Source: Perognathus longimembris pacificus (taxonomy: Eukaryota > Chordata > Mammalia > Rodentia > Heteromyidae). From it: a stretch of 64,000 bases of DNA. Below the pieces are notes generated by a model. The model had not been told where the DNA came from. It did not search any database and worked only from the letters and a program-made list of their open reading frames with translations. This document shows positions 13,806 through 26,468 of the stretch, piece after piece. Position 1 is the stretch's first letter. Every line of letters starts with the position of its first letter. Where the stretch lies: assembly GCF_023159225.1 (NCBI RefSeq), contig NC_063176.1, positions 34,327,786 to 34,391,785 on the forward strand. Reading direction: 5' to 3'. The position numbers and the translations under genes were made by a program.

Positions 13806-15193
13806 AAAAAAAACTATAAGATGGGGGTGGGAGGATCTAATTTGGATTCATGTGATTTTCCAGATGCTGTGAGTGAAATACAACTCTCACCCTGAAAAGC
13901 TCTCAGTGGTTTGCTATTAGAGAATGGGCTTCAGAGTTCTCCCCCATCACTGTGCTTCAATAACACAGGGAAAACAGTAATCAGCATTCGTGCTTTTCAT
14001 CCCCCCGGCTCTGCTCTGGCCTTTAACTTCATAGAACATCTCAGTGATTCTCTGGCTTCAAATGGTATCTGTATCCCACAGACATCTTTTCTTTTACCAT
14101 CTCTTACTAGCTCTTGTCTGTCTGGTGTCTTTATCAGTGGGTGGCAAAGCTTTTGCCTGCCCTCAAAATAACGGCCAATGAACTAAGACTTGGTCATTTG
14201 GCATGTATTTCTTGAGCAGACATTTGTTGAATACCCACTATTTGTTGGCTGGTGTTAGGAAGATGAACAACACATCACCCACAGCCCCACGGAATTCCTA
14301 TTCTAGCAGGGGGAGACTGACTCATAAACAGGCAGCAACAAAACCCGGTGAGTCTTTTGCTGGAGGAAAAGGAAGTCCAGAGGGCTTTGGGACTCTGAAG
14401 GGCTTCACTAACTGACATTATGGAGCTAGAGAGGAGACCGCATGTCAGCAGATCTTATGGGAGTTGTTGAAGAGGAAAAGACAAGAAAAAGTGGACTTTT
14501 CAGATAGTGTCAGCATCCCTTCTAGCAAAAGAGTCAGAGATTGACTTAATCCATCCTCATTTAAGCTTCACTAGGAAGTACAATAAGCAGTTTGAACTGC
14601 TTTCAGTTCATTATCAGTTCTTGAAGAATTTTTAGGTCACTTAAAGAACAGTTGAGAATATTGCAGTAAAGCACTCGATTGAATCTATTTCATTGTTCCA
14701 ATGATTGCATTGAATCTATTGCACTGTTCCAAAGAAATGTCTTGAAATGATCTTAAGAAACATAATAGTCCTTTAGGAACATAAATCCTAATTGCCAGAA
14801 TGATTAGACAACCACAGTAAGATAGACTATGGTGACAGTTACGTATTTAAACTTTAATATTGTTCTCTTTTCTGTTTTCATCCCCCTCCAAAAAACAGAA
14901 GAATGTTCCCTGTGTAGAATTACATTTTTATATTAGTTTAATCTAAGGTCTCATGTAAGTCGGTCTCAAGTTATTTATTTTTAAGCTTTTTTATTAGTTA
15001 AGATTATTATTTTAAAATTTATTGTTATCTATTAACTACATATGAGAAGTTATGTTATAATTTTAGAGCTTTAGAGATACTTATAAGAGATGTTATTTTT
15101 TTAAATGAGTCCATTTTTATGTGACTTCAGTGGTACAGTTTAAACCTAATTGAAATATTGTTAGAAAATGAACAAGACAAAGGACAGCGTGTG

Positions 15194-15309
15194 TTGGAAG
15201 TGGTGCTGTGGCTCAAGTGGTAGAGCACTAGCCTTGAGCTGAAGAGGTCAGGGACAGTGCCCAGGTCTAGAGTTCAAGCCCCATGACCAACACCAACAAC
15301 AAAAAAAGG
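15194..15309 (+). repeat. tRNA-like half SINE
   Basis: Only the right-hand unit: gctgtggctcaagtggtaga...gttcaagccccatgacc followed by an AAC/A-rich tail. It sits 118 bp upstream of exon 2. Confidence 0.85.
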
Positions 15310-15427
15310 AAAGTATGTGGTTTTTAAAATCGGATTTTACATTGCAGAATAGATATGAAATGGGTGTTTGTTCTGGGTAATAGAATGAAGCATTTCTCAC
15401 CAAATAAAAAGACTGTCTCTTTTGAAG

Positions 15428-15542
15428 GTTATGAGAAGACGGATGATGTTTCAGAGAAGACCTCATTGGCTGATCAGGAGGAAGTCAGGACTATATTCAT
15501 CAACCAGCCCCAGCTGACAAAGTTCTGCAATAACCATGTCAG
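15428..15542 (+). CDS. ATP8A1: ATP8A1 exon 2 (residues 17-55)
   Basis: This 115-nt exon encodes the cytosolic N-terminal segment. It begins with the last two bases of Gly17 and runs YEKTDDVSEKTSLADQ..., then ..FINQPQLTKFCNNHV, ending in the first two bases of Ser55. The TIFINQPQLTKF..N stretch is the N-terminal motif typical of P4-ATPases. The acceptor is ttttgaag and the donor is AG/gtaag. Paralog choice: the EKTDDVSEKTSLADQEEVRT run matches ATP8A1 and not ATP8A2 as I remember them. An in-frame ATG upstream (15355) is intronic read-through, not the start. Confidence 0.96.
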
Positions 15543-17659
15543 GTAAGAAGTGCCAAAGAGTGCCATAGGAACACCATCCACCCAGAGCTGGACGAGCAGA
15601 ATGAAAATGCTAATAAGGAGATTTCAGTTCAGTAGTATTTGATGACAGTACAAGTTCTGCTGTTTCTAAATCTTTTGTCCAGTAATGAATATTAATAAGG
15701 AAGGTACATCCAAATTCTACCAGTACTGTGTAAAGAGACCAAATAACTAAATCTATTCACAGGTAAATGTGATTTTTCTAAAGCTGTTGACAGAACAGCG
15801 TGTTGGTTTTGGTTAACAAGTTTTAACATTTTAGAAACATCTTTGAATCCTATACCAAGAACTTTTTGCTTTATTTATTTTTGACTAAATAGCCTTTAAG
15901 TATTTTTTTCTTGGTAGTTGTGAAATTTAGGAATAGAAAGCTGTGAGACTTATTGTGCACTGTATTTTTTTTGTTGTTTCCTAACAATAGTATAAAACGT
16001 GCCTATGTAAGCACTAGTCACTAAAGTGGACAGAAACGTCATAATTTCTCCAGTTCATCATTTCTAGATTTATGGGTGCCATTTCAAATTAATATTTACA
16101 ACTTGGAATTCTTGGGTAAGACTAGTTTAGAAAGTATGAGGTATGAAGTAGTGTATCCTTTAATCTCTCTTCTATTTCACAACTGAGAGGAAGAGCTGTC
16201 TGTTTCAACTATCAAAGTGGCCATGTCTTCCTGACTGTTTGTGGTATGTAGTCTTTGCTGCATTCCTAGCTAAAGTAGCCTTGAAGACAGAAGCTGAACC
16301 CTGGGAAATTTCATTCATCTGAAGTTGCCCAGGAAGATATGCTCTGTCTGTTCAAATTGCTGGCATTTTTTTTGTCTTAATGTGGTATCTCTTAATATAT
16401 TAGTAACTTCTTACCTAAAGCTGCCCTTACTTGAAAGCTACTGCTAGTATTGTTTGTTTTTTTTTTCTTATTTATTGTCAAAGTGATGTACAGAGAGGTT
16501 ACAGTTTCATACGTTAGGCCTTAGGTACATTTCTTGTAATGTGTGTTACCTCTTCCCTCATTCCCCCCTCCGCACTCCCACTCTCCCTCTCCCTCCATGA
16601 GTTGTTCAGTTGGTTTACACCAAATGGTTTTGCAAGTATTGCTTTGGGAGTCCTTTGTCTTTTTATCCTTTGTCTCTTGATTTTGATATTCCCTTTCACT
16701 TCCCTAGTTCTAATACCAGTATATACAGTTTCCTGTGTACTCAAATAAGATACAGTGATAGTGCGGGTACAACTACAGGAATGGGGATACAAGAGGATCA
16801 TCAACAATAGAAGCTACAGTTTCACATGGCATGTTGAAAGTAATTACAGCAGTGATATAACGGTCGTTTCCATAACATAGAGTTCATTTCACTTAGCGTC
16901 ATCTTATGCATTCATAAGGGCATAGCTATTAGGCTCTTGTGATCCTCTGCTGTGACTAGCCTAAACCTGTGCTAGTTATTCCCTATGAGGGAGACCATAG
17001 AGTCCATGTTTCTTTGGGTCTGGCTCGCTTCACTTAGTATAATTTTTTCCAAGTCCTTCCATTTCCTTACTAATGGGGCAGTGTCATTCTTTCTGATGAG
17101 GCCTACTTCATTGCTGGTGAGAATGTAAACTGGTTCAGCCCTTCTGGAAAGCGGTATGGAGATTCCTCAGAAGGCTAAATATAGAGCTCCCATATAACCC
17201 AGCAGCCCCACTTTTGGGCATCTACCCAAAAGACCACAAACAAGAACACACTAAATTCACCTGCACAACAATGTTCATCGCAGCACAATTTGTCATAGCT
17301 AAAATATGGAACCAACCCAGATGCCCCTCAGTAGATGAATGTATCACGAAAATGTGGTACATATACACAATGGAATTTTATGCCTCTACTTCTACTATTG
17401 TTAAGCAGAGTAATTGGCCAGAGGATTATGATCTTGTACAAACAATAAAACCAGAGGGATTTATTTGCTAGCCTTTATTTTGCCATTTCTTTCCACTTCT
17501 TCATTTAAGTTAATGATTCCTTGCAATATTCTCCAAATTTGACATAGTGCACAAAGAGTCATTATCTACTATTTTTTTAATGTAGTGTCTAACAGAACTT
17601 TCTAAGTGTGGGTGCTCATTGCTGAGTAATTAAGTTTTATGGTACTTTTTGTTTTCTAG
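15543..17659 (+). other. ATP8A1: ATP8A1 intron 2
   Basis: Phase 2 intron, gtaag...ttttctag. Its main content is a 5'-inverted L1 insertion at 16455-17385 flanked by a 17-bp target duplication. The rest (15543-16437 and 17403-17659) shows no gene or clear repeat. Confidence 0.9.
16455..17385 (-). mobile_element. Twin-primed (5'-inverted) L1 insertion
   Basis: 16455-17100 is a reverse-strand L1 3' end starting with its poly(A) (T run) then ttattgtcaaagtgatgtac. 17101-17385 is forward-strand L1 ORF2 sequence whose frame reads ..LLGIYPKDHKQEHTKF-like, ..NQPRCPSVDECI, KMWYIYTMEFYA. The two parts are adjacent in L1 ORF2, overlapping by roughly atgcctc. The flanks ctactgctagtattgtt (16438-16454) and ctacttctactattgtt (17386-17402) match at 15 of 17 positions. 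No functional frame remains. Confidence 0.9.
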
Positions 17660-17759
17660 CACTGCAAAGTACAACATAATCACATTCCTTCCAAGATTTC
17701 TCTACTCACAGTTCAGAAGAGCTGCCAATTCATTTTTTCTCTTTATTGCACTGCTTCAG
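17660..17759 (+). CDS. ATP8A1: ATP8A1 exon 3 (residues 55-88, TM1)
   Basis: This 100-nt exon encodes [18 protein letters not shown], then [15 protein letters not shown]. The first part is the amphipathic lead-in conserved in flippases. The RRAAN.FFLF.ALLQ run is the first transmembrane helix. It ends on Gln88, the first of the TM1 Gln-Gln pair implicated in phospholipid headgroup selection in P4-ATPases; the second Gln opens the next exon. The acceptor is gttttctag and the donor CAG/gtaaag. Confidence 0.97.
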
Positions 17760-18478
17760 GTAAAGTCATATCTTAAAACGTTCATTCAAAGTCAAATACT
17801 AGGAAAGGTTTTTGTTAAGCCCATGACCCTTCCCTGTGGAAAACCGAGCTGGTTTTGGCCCATAGTTTTTCTGTGACTACTGCAAGCAATGGAGACATTC
17901 TATTGCCAATTCAAGCCTTTGGGATTGTCGGATGAGTTTGTGTTTTTTCTTTTAATGTAAGAGTAAAGCCCTGGTTCTAATCCTCGGTACTACCAAAATA
18001 AAAATGAATTCATTATAACAAATGTTTCGGAAAAAATATTTTATTAAAATATAGCCTGTATTCATTTACAAAAAGAAAAAGAAAAAGCTACAAAACAGCT
18101 AAGCATAAAGAAAAAAGTAAATTTTTTCTTCTACCATCAAAGATAACAGCATTTGAATATAGATCCCTGTAGTCTTGCTTTCACCCTGGCTACCACTCTT
18201 TATGGATTATCATAGATAACAAAAAGGATTGTATAGCATGTATTATTTTATTATCTACATTGTCCCTATAATAATCAGGAGACATTTTCCTAGCTATTCA
18301 TTGTGTTTCTAAGATATTTTAGTTATTTGTTTTACTATATGGCTAATAATATTTATTTTTAAATTATTTATTTAATCCCCTACTTTAGAAGGCATTAGGA
18401 TTTTGTTGGTTTTAGATTTATTATAAATACTCTGTTTCTCATCGAATTTCTCTTGTTTTTTTTTTCTTCTTCAAATAG
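17760..18478 (+). other. ATP8A1: ATP8A1 intron 3
   Basis: Short phase 0 intron. Around 17950-18000 there is a worn 3' piece of a tRNA-derived SINE; the remainder is AT-rich. It ends in a strong pyrimidine tract and aaatag. Confidence 0.9.
17950..18000 (+). repeat. 3' fragment of a tRNA-derived SINE
   Basis: taaagccctggttctaatcc followed by tcggtactacc and A-rich sequence; a short worn piece. Confidence 0.5.
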
Positions 18479-18577
18479 CAAATACCTGATGTGTCACCAA
18501 CAGGTCGTTATACAACACTGGTTCCTCTCTTATTTATTTTAGCTGTGGCAGCTGTCAAAGAGATAATAGAAGATATT
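18479..18577 (+). CDS. ATP8A1: ATP8A1 exon 4 (residues 89-121, TM2)
   Basis: Exactly 33 codons: [19 protein letters not shown], then [14 protein letters not shown]. It supplies Gln89 of the TM1 Gln pair, the short exoplasmic turn PDVSPTGR and the second transmembrane helix, then enters the linker to the actuator domain. One conservative difference from the human protein as I recall it is AAV for AAI. The acceptor is caaatag and the donor ATT/gtaagt, close to consensus. Confidence 0.97.
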
Positions 18578-18807
18578 GTAAGTATTGAAAGTTTTCATTA
18601 GTATAATTGATTCCTATACATATGAAAATAATCTTTTTTTTCTAAAGTTAGTTCATTCATAGTACAGGCTGTTAAAACTTCCTATTCATTTTAAACATAT
18701 AGAGAATATGGTCCTACCACCAAAGTTAATTCCTAGTAGATTACATTGACATTAAGGGGCAGTGTTCTCTTGTATTTGTAGTTTGAGAATAGAAGTTGAT
18801 TGGAATG

Positions 18808-19037
18808 TGGAACCCAACACCAATGGCTCACATCTATAATCCTAGCTACTCAGGAGGCTGAGATCTGAGGATTAAAGTTCAAAGCTACCCCAAGCTGGAA
18901 AGTTCATGAGACTCTTCAATGCACCATCCAAATGCTGGATTTAGAGCTGTGGCTAAAGTTATAGAGTACTAGCCATGAGCACAAAAGTTCAGAGACAGTG
19001 CCCAGGCCCTGAGTTCAAATTCTAGAACAGGCAGGGA
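18808..19037 (+). repeat. B1-dID-type SINE
   Basis: aatggctcacatctataatc and actcaggaggctgagatctg (7SL-like), then gagctgtggctaaagttata and ggccctgagttcaaattct (tRNA-like). Confidence 0.9.
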
Positions 19038-19591
19038 AAATGGTTAGTTGAAATAATAATTTGCTTGAAGAGAGAACTACATTTGAACATTATTTTCAAG
19101 GAAATGATTTGTTCCGTGAAGTTTTTTGCATTCTTCATTTGAAACTATTTTTGTTATTTAAAAAATATTCAGGTAGTTAAACAAAGGGGTTTGAATTCAG
19201 CATGTGCAATGCATCTTGATCAGTGTCACCTCTTCCATTGTTTTCCTCCCCATTTGTCCAATTCCAGCCACCTCCTCAAGTTACCCGGTCATTTATAAAC
19301 TTAAGTACCATGACTTTTCACTTTATGAAAGGCCTTCAATTTCTTCTTATGTTATTTTAGTAGTTCTGAGTTTCCTTTCCACTTATTTTAGTAAAAAGAA
19401 AGTGTTATTTTTAATGTTCTCGATTAGTAGAGAAAGGGGAAGTCAGTTTCCCCTTTATAAGATAAATTCCCCAAAATAAAATGGGACTTTTTTTCCCCCT
19501 CTGTTTTTTCCCCTCTGTTTTAACTGTCTTACTTGCGGGAGCCAACAATGTGTTGTTGTTGTTTTTGAATATTGTTTTAAAATACTTCTTT

Positions 19592-19790
19592 GGGGATGGA
19601 AATGTATCTTAGCAGTAGAGTGCTTGCCTAGCATGTATGAAGCCCTGGGTTCAACTCCTCAGTACCACATAAACAGAAAAAGCCAGAAGTGGTGCTGTGG
19701 CTCAAGAGGTAGAGTGCTAGCCTTGAGCAAAAATAAGCCAGGGACAGTGCTCAGGCCCTGAGTCCCAAGCCCCAGGACTTGCAATACAAT
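19592..19790 (+). repeat. Dimeric tRNA-like SINE, intact target duplication
   Basis: Variant first unit (cttagcagtagagtgcttgc, gggttcaactcctcag) and standard second unit. Flanked by a perfect aaaatacttcttt at 19579-19591 and 19791-19803. Confidence 0.94.
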
Positions 19791-22536
19791 AAAATACTTC
19801 TTTATAAATCCAAAGTGATCTTCTATCAAACCATAATAAGGTGGTGAGTTGTGAGCAAAGGCTGATGAAGTGTTTAGGAAGCTCTGATTTAAAATTTCAT
19901 GAACATTACTATTATTTCATAAACATTACTAACAAAGAGGGTGTGCGTCAAGCCGCCACATTACAAGGCGCATTAGGAAGGGTCATTCAGTGTTTAGATC
20001 AGCAGTCTCAAAAACATGCTAGTGGCTAAGAGTAGCTCTGATGGTTAGTCTATGACTGTATAATGTATAAACAGGTCCTCCTGCTTGGAAATGATGTACT
20101 TCATGGGATTCACTAGCGGAGAAATTTTGACATGGTTTGAGATGCTTTTGAGTGTATCTAAGAGAAAGGTCAAAGAACTTAGATATATAGCTAGGAAACT
20201 CAGAAGAACCTCTTGATCTGAACACCAATTTTTGTATATTGGTATGAAACAGTTAAAGATGACGTAGAGTCAGAAGTGAGGAAGGCCAGGGACTAAGCCG
20301 TGATGAATCTCATCATGGCACCACAGTGGAGAGAGGAGATGAGAGGCCCAAAGTACAGGTGGAAAAGCTGGACATTTCTGATAAGAAATGCCCAAGGAGA
20401 AAAGGGCTTCCAGAAAAAGGAATTTTTATTTTCTCACTTTGTTGGACAAGTTACATGATCTCTGTAAACTTTAGCATCCTTTCCTTTAAATGAAACTCTA
20501 GAAGTTATTGGGAAAATTAAATTTCTGAAAATCAGCATCTCATACTAACGTATCCTGAAGTTTATGGTGCTTTTTATACATTGCAGTTTATTGCTACACT
20601 CTCAATTGAACTTCCATAATATTAAAAAATTCACTAGCTCTCCTTGATCATATTAAATTATTCACTAGCTGTCAGTGATATTGAATGAATTTTGATTACA
20701 GGATAGTGGAGATACACTCATAGAATAACTACTTTTTTTCTAAACTATTAGTTTTGGGAGGAATGATGCCTTTATGAGACAAAATTAGATGTTATCTCTC
20801 TGTAGCTGTAGATTTCAGTCTAGATCTTGTTGTATAGCCAGCACATGGGTTTCTGACAATTAATTTATTCCAGGGACGAAGAGGGAGTTAAGGAGAGATG
20901 CTTTCGGTGTAAGAATTCTCTGCAGATGGAAAGTAACATCCAAGACCGCCTTAAGTTTCACCCAGCTTAAGTTTCTTGTTTCAAGTGAAATGTTCCACCA
21001 ATAAGCTTTTATTTGTCCCCTTCAGTTGAAAGTCTACACATCACCTGTCATAGAGGTGCCTTATTTTGGAGACATTTGCATCTCCTTTGATATCTACATT
21101 TACCTTGGAATATTAATTTGGGGCCAAATCTTGAATTACTTCTCACTTTTCTCATGATCTTTGTTACCAAAGAAACAACAAGAGCAAAAAAAATAGTACC
21201 TTTTGAATTTTATAATTATATTCTCTACACATTTTTCTGGAAAGGCACACTTTATTTTAGAAACAAAAAACACAGGCATATGAAATGTCTACATTAGTAT
21301 ATGTAAGTAATGCGTGTTTCATATGAAGGAAAAATGATAGGGTGTTCCTGGGTGGTTATTGTAAGAACCATTGTCAACAATACTCCCAAAGGTTTAATGA
21401 ATGCTCCATTTGCTTTTGATGCCGTTGAGTGGTTTACAGTTTGGATGGACGACCGAGTTTACACTGTCAGAAATTATTTTTACTCCATCCCCTCTTTGGT
21501 AGTGCATTGTGACTCAGAGGAAGTACTCATATACTACTCTGCACATTTCTTCTAGAAATGCACCAAGCTTCTAAACCCCGTTTCTTTTCTCAATGAAAAC
21601 CTTTGTTTTATATTTGTCCTAACTTATATTATAGTTAGATACACACAACTAAGTTTGACCTTGGATTTGACAGAATCTTTGAGAAAGGGTTATTAGTTAC
21701 TTTTATGAAACGTTAATGGAGTCTGATGTGTTATACTCAATACTGTAAGTTTAGACAGAAACCGTGAATAACCGCCAGATGAACTATACAAGAGAGTTTC
21801 ACTTGGCCACTCAAATTCTCACCTTTCCTCTTCCCTTGTTTCATTCTCTTACTCACTGCTATGAAAACCTTGGCTTATGTAACTCTTCAAACTCACCTGC
21901 CTAGACTTAGACAAACTCACCTGTTCACTGTGCAATTTTGTAGACAACTTTGAAGAGAAAGGAAATAGGACCCTATGATTCAGTGGCTTGTGTTTGAAGT
22001 GGTGGTGGGGGGGGTGGAATTTTGAGGATCAGTGAAAAGAGAAGCTGTATGAAGTATGAAAATGGTAGGTGTATTTGGTTCTAGTCATTGACAGACATCA
22101 GCGTGGCATTAAATTATAGAGGAAGTACTCATCTTAATTAGATAAGGAATTTCCTAACAAGCTGAAAATATTTCAGTACCATTTATTAGATGTGGCTTAT
22201 TGTAGGTAATTATTTTGAGCAGTCTTTTTTTTTTAAGTACTGAAGCACCAGATTAAAACAGCCTTTTTTTTTAGTCCATTACATTTTTCAATCTACCTTT
22301 GTGTTGGTGTATGCTCCTTGAGAGGCACACAGCCTGTGCTCCAGAAGGGAAATGTGAAGCTGCTGTGGACAGTGATCTTAGGCTTGAGTGCTCTCTTCTC
22401 CTTCCCCTTGCAGTGCCCTCTCTATGCACATTTATAGCAGACACAGAACCAGGAGCCTAAGTGAGGGTATTGCTGGGATAGTTTCTTAGTCTCATCCATT
22501 TTTTTCATTGTAATTTTTTTTCTTTTTGAACTGTAG

Positions 22537-22582
22537 AAACGCCATAAAGCTGATAATGCTGTGAACAAGAAACAGACACAAG
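22537..22582 (+). CDS. ATP8A1: ATP8A1 exon 5 (residues 122-136)
   Basis: A 46-nt micro-exon encoding KRHKADNAVNKKQTQ plus the first base of Val137. KRHKAD..VN is the conserved start of the actuator domain just after TM2. The acceptor is gaactgtag and the donor CAAG/gtagga. It is too short to be found by ORF length and is placed by reading frame and splice sites. Confidence 0.96.
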
Positions 22583-23324
22583 GTAGGAATTTTACATCTT
22601 ACTCCTCTACTTGTCATGTGCTCTCATAATCAGACCTATACATCTCTTTAATTAAGTATATTTTGATTGGAAATACTGTGTATCTCTTCCAGGGTAGCTT
22701 GCTTCTTGCTTTGTAGCACTTATTAGCATGACACTTAAAATCACATTGGAGTGATATGCAGTGATAACACTTTTGAAAGTCAAGTTTTAATATATTTAAG
22801 TGCCTCCTAGCAATGGACTTCTGAATACTGTGCTTCGAGTCTTCAATGTTAAAAGCTGTAAAATATCTGTCTTTGCTGTTGTTGTTCTTGTTGTTTTGAG
22901 ACCCATGGTATTTCTCTTGAAAGGATTTATTGAAAATAAGTAGACATTACTCGGATAAACACTGCATTGTGATTACTCTGAGTTATCAATGCAGATGAAA
23001 CATAACCTAGCAATAATAATAATTTTTAAAAAGACTAAAACCAGGCCAGCCTCTGGGAAGTACATGGCATTTTGGCATGGCACTTTTTGTGTGGGTTTCA
23101 TTTTGACACAACCCAAACCAAAATGACCTTTAGCATAAGGAAAAAGACCATAATATGCTCAGATTAAAAAAAAAAATACCCAGGAATTTTGAAAGCAGAT
23201 ATCTTACTCTATCCCTGAGCTTGTTCCCTCTGAAAGTGTCATTTCCCTCACAAGTTCTCTCATGTGATGAGGATCAGCAATGACTGCCAGGATTATCCAC
23301 TGATTAAAAAGTGTTTCTAGATGG

Positions 23325-23585
23325 CTAGGTATTGTTGTTGATCATGGAGCTTGAGCTCAGGGCCTAGGTGCTGTCCCTGAGCTTTTTCACTCAAGGCTAG
23401 CACCCTACCACTTCGAGGAACAGTTTTGTTTTTGTTGTTGTTGTTGTTGTTGTTGTTTTCCTGGTGGTTAGTTGCAGATAAGAGTCTCATGAACTTTCCT
23501 GCCAAGTGGCTTCAAACCACAATCCTTAGATCTCAGCCCGCCGAGTAGCTAGGATTACAGGTATGAGCCCCCAGTGCCTAACATG
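23325..23585 (-). repeat. B1-dID SINE containing (GTT)n
   Basis: Reverse strand SINE; the linker between the tRNA-like and 7SL-like halves has expanded to (GTT)n at 23427-23457. It ends gctaggattacaggtatgag. Confidence 0.88.
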
Positions 23586-23659
23586 ACTATTATTTTATGG
23601 GTCCCTATAAATGACATCAGCTTCTTTTTCAATACTTCTCACCAAGGGCCTTAAACTTG

Positions 23660-23828
23660 TAATTTATTTTTTTATTGTCAAAGTGATGTACGGAGAGGCT
23701 ACAGTTTTATACGTTAGGCATTGGATACATTTCTTGTACTGTTTGTTACCTCCTGCCTCATTCCCCCTTCCCCTCCCTCTTCCCCTCCCCTCCCCTGAGT
23801 TGTTCAGTTGGTTTACACCAAACATAAA
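23660..23828 (-). mobile_element. Truncated L1 3' end, antisense
   Basis: Starts ttattgtcaaagtgatgtac after a T run, exactly like the L1 at 16455, and breaks off after gttggtttacaccaaa. Only the 3' UTR is present. Confidence 0.8.
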
Positions 23829-26265
23829 CGTGCAGGTTTTTTTTCTTTACACAGTTGAGGAAAGTATATTTATTACCCTACATTTTTTTATAGAATACTT
23901 ACTTAGAGACTTATTATGGGATATAATAAAAATAATTAGAAATCTTAGAAGAGTAGGAATATATTCTACAGAATAATAAGGAGGAATCTTAGATACTTAT
24001 TTGTTGAGATAGGTACAGGGAGTAACAACACATGAGGTACTTACTAAGTAAAAGATGATTTGTGTGGGAGATGAAGAATTTGGCTACCTAGTCCCAGCAT
24101 GACATTTGTGATAAATAGTGTGACCTCTGTCCAATGCATTAGAAATTAGAAAGGAGAGAAAATCATGGCATATCGACCTAGCTCTTGAGTTCTGCAGAGA
24201 TGTGAGGGAAGCATTTTTCTTGGAGGCTGAGAGAAAAAAGGGAGAAGGGACCTTGATCAGAGAGGATGAAGACCCTCTGATCTACTGACAGTAGAATACC
24301 ATGTCAGTAGAATACCATGTAAAAAGGAGATTTGCATGGGAAGTAAACACATATGTGATTTAAAAAGTAGACTGAGGTCAGGTTTTACTGAATGCCAAAC
24401 CAAGGAAATGTCAACTATTTTTTAATGTACTGAGTAACTATTTAAAGAGACAGAGCAAACATTTGGTCCAGGATGGAGATGCAAAGAATCAGGAGTGGGG
24501 GACAGTGTTTTGAGACAAAGCTATCACAGGAGTTTACATGTGCAGGACAATTGTGATAATTAAAGGGTGAAAAAAATCCAGATGTTTCAAGTATTGGGAC
24601 AGTATACAGCGATAGCATTTATTGCCATGTTGCTCAGAATATTTAGTAACGGCTTTTGAAACAGAAACATGTCAATATTTGTGTAATGCATAATATAGGC
24701 AGCTCCTATCTTCAGAGAGTGGCAGTTGTTTATTTTCAAGTCTCAGCCCAAGAAGTCAAGAGAGCCTAATCATATGATTGGAGGCCACAGTACAGGTGCT
24801 GTAACTTCCTGGGCACTGAGCCACACCCCCAAGTGCTCCCTTCAGAGAAAAAAAATCATTCTCCACTATTGGTCTTAGTTCATTCATCCCCTTTGTAGAA
24901 TAACAAGGTTTCTTCTAAGGCTAAAAGTGAAGGATAGACAAGTGAGAGGGAAGGTTTCTAGGCAAAGGGTGTGGAAAACTCACTTCAAAGGTGAAATATT
25001 GGGATTCAGCCATAAAAACCTTTTTTTCCCCTCCCAAGAAAAATACTTTGGAAATTTCATATTCTAGAAATTATGACTTTTAGGTGGGTACTTGTAATGG
25101 TTTTCTAAGAGATTAATTTCTTCCTTGTTTTGATCTTTGCCTCTTTGAGCATTGGTGTGCTTGGTTAGCCATAGAAGGGAGGTAATCAAACTGTTTGGAT
25201 AGGAGGATACTGCTTGCTGTCAAGTAACGCCAATAGCCATCTGTTGTCATTAGGTCAGAATGAAATTCAATTACTTTCCTGAACTGAAGCCATACTGGGT
25301 GATGTGTGGAGTTGGAAGGGGGATATTTATGACAGGTAATTGGTATTTTTGACAGGGCTTTAAAGAATTAAACTTAGAATTTTATTTTCTAAATGTTTGC
25401 CAAGGCTACATAATCAGAAAGAGGCTTTTTCTCTCAGATTCAAATATTAGCACTTCTATCTTCTTATAGAAATGAATGTTTTTCTCTCTGTATTTTGCCA
25501 GAAGGCACTAGAGACTTTTTTGTGCTAGCATTCCTTAGAGACTACAGAAATATAAATTTGTGATTTATTTCCACCATCTCCAACTCTTTAACCATAGATT
25601 GGAGCCTGCCAGGCACCTCATTTTTAATGAACAAAATTGTGGGTTAAGGCTTAACTCAAAATTCAGACAGGTTTTATATTTGAGCTCATTCTTCAACTTA
25701 GTTTTTGGTGTGTATGGGGGATACTTCTGTCTTATTGTCTTGGAGATATATGTGGAAAATTGGACTTTTATTTTCAACATCTCACTTCAGAGTAATACAG
25801 AAGTCGAGGAACTTGAAGGAGCCCAGATGAGCTTTGTGGTCTCTTCTACTCAAAGAATGCTGACTCTTTCGCTTTGCTCCTGTTGTTTTGTTGTTATTGT
25901 TGTTGACATGTGATTGTACATCCTAAAGTGAGAACATTTCCAAGGACAGAGCCAGCCTCTTAAGTCACCTTTGTTCATCTTCCCATTTCTGATAGCTCCC
26001 AGCCTATGTCCTGCCTTAGCAAGTGCTCTAGGCACATGTGGCAAATGAAGCACTTCTCAGAGATGTGTAGCCACCTCAGAAATCAATTGCCTAGGGTGAG
26101 AACAGGGTAAAAAAGCCCCAGTAATTTTATAACTCTGTTTCCCATACTGTTTCATAGGCGCTAAGAAAACACTAGTGTTGTGGAAATACTTGCCACTTTT
26201 ACCTTCTCTGTCAAAGTCGTTGTCTTATCCTTGCTTTGCCTCCAGGAACAAAAGACTGTGTCCAC

Positions 26266-26468
26266 CTTTTTGTGGGTTTTTTTTTTCGTCAGTCATGGGG
26301 CTTGGACTCTGGGCCTGAACACTATCTCTACCACTTTGAGCCACAGTGCCACTTCTGATTTTCTGGAGATTAATTGGCAATAAGAGTCTTGGCTGGCTTC
26401 AAACCGTGACTCTCAGTTCTCAGACTCTTGGGTAGCTAGGGTTACAGGTGTGAGCCACTGGCTGTAGC
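26266..26468 (-). repeat. B1-dID-type SINE
   Basis: Reverse strand: T run, catggggcttggactctggg, then tagctagggttacaggtgtg. Flanked by ctgtgtccac at 26256-26265 and 26469-26478. Confidence 0.88.

Larger units (their letters stand above)
1..15427 (+). other. ATP8A1: ATP8A1 intron 1 (3' part)
   Basis: No coding exon is recognisable. The stretch ends in the acceptor of exon 2 (AG at 15426-15427; phase 1). It holds many SINEs, an L1 3' end at 8101-9188, an LTR-like fragment near 1778-2168, an AT-rich tract and several TG tracts, all listed separately. No CpG-rich promoter-like island and no start exon encoding the usual 16-residue N-terminus is visible, so exon 1 and the promoter should lie upstream. 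The unlisted parts (for example 1-700, 4100-6800 and 10900-12700) look like unremarkable, non-coding intronic DNA to me. Confidence 0.8.
18578..22536 (+). other. ATP8A1: ATP8A1 intron 4
   Basis: Phase 0 intron. It contains a B1-dID SINE at 18808-19037 and a dimeric tRNA-like SINE at 19592-19790. I see no gene or clear repeat in 20000-22500; the open frames there (for example 21310-21555) are uninterrupted by chance and resemble nothing I know. Confidence 0.9.

Noticed and set aside
15355..15427. In-frame ATG upstream of exon 2 as an alternative start
   Set aside because: The frame crosses a good splice acceptor and the upstream residues do not match any ATP8A1 N-terminus I know; it is intronic read-through.
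1..15427. ATP8A1 exon 1 and promoter
   Set aside because: No CpG-rich region and no exon ending in a phase 1 donor with the expected N-terminal residues was seen; it should be upstream of the window.
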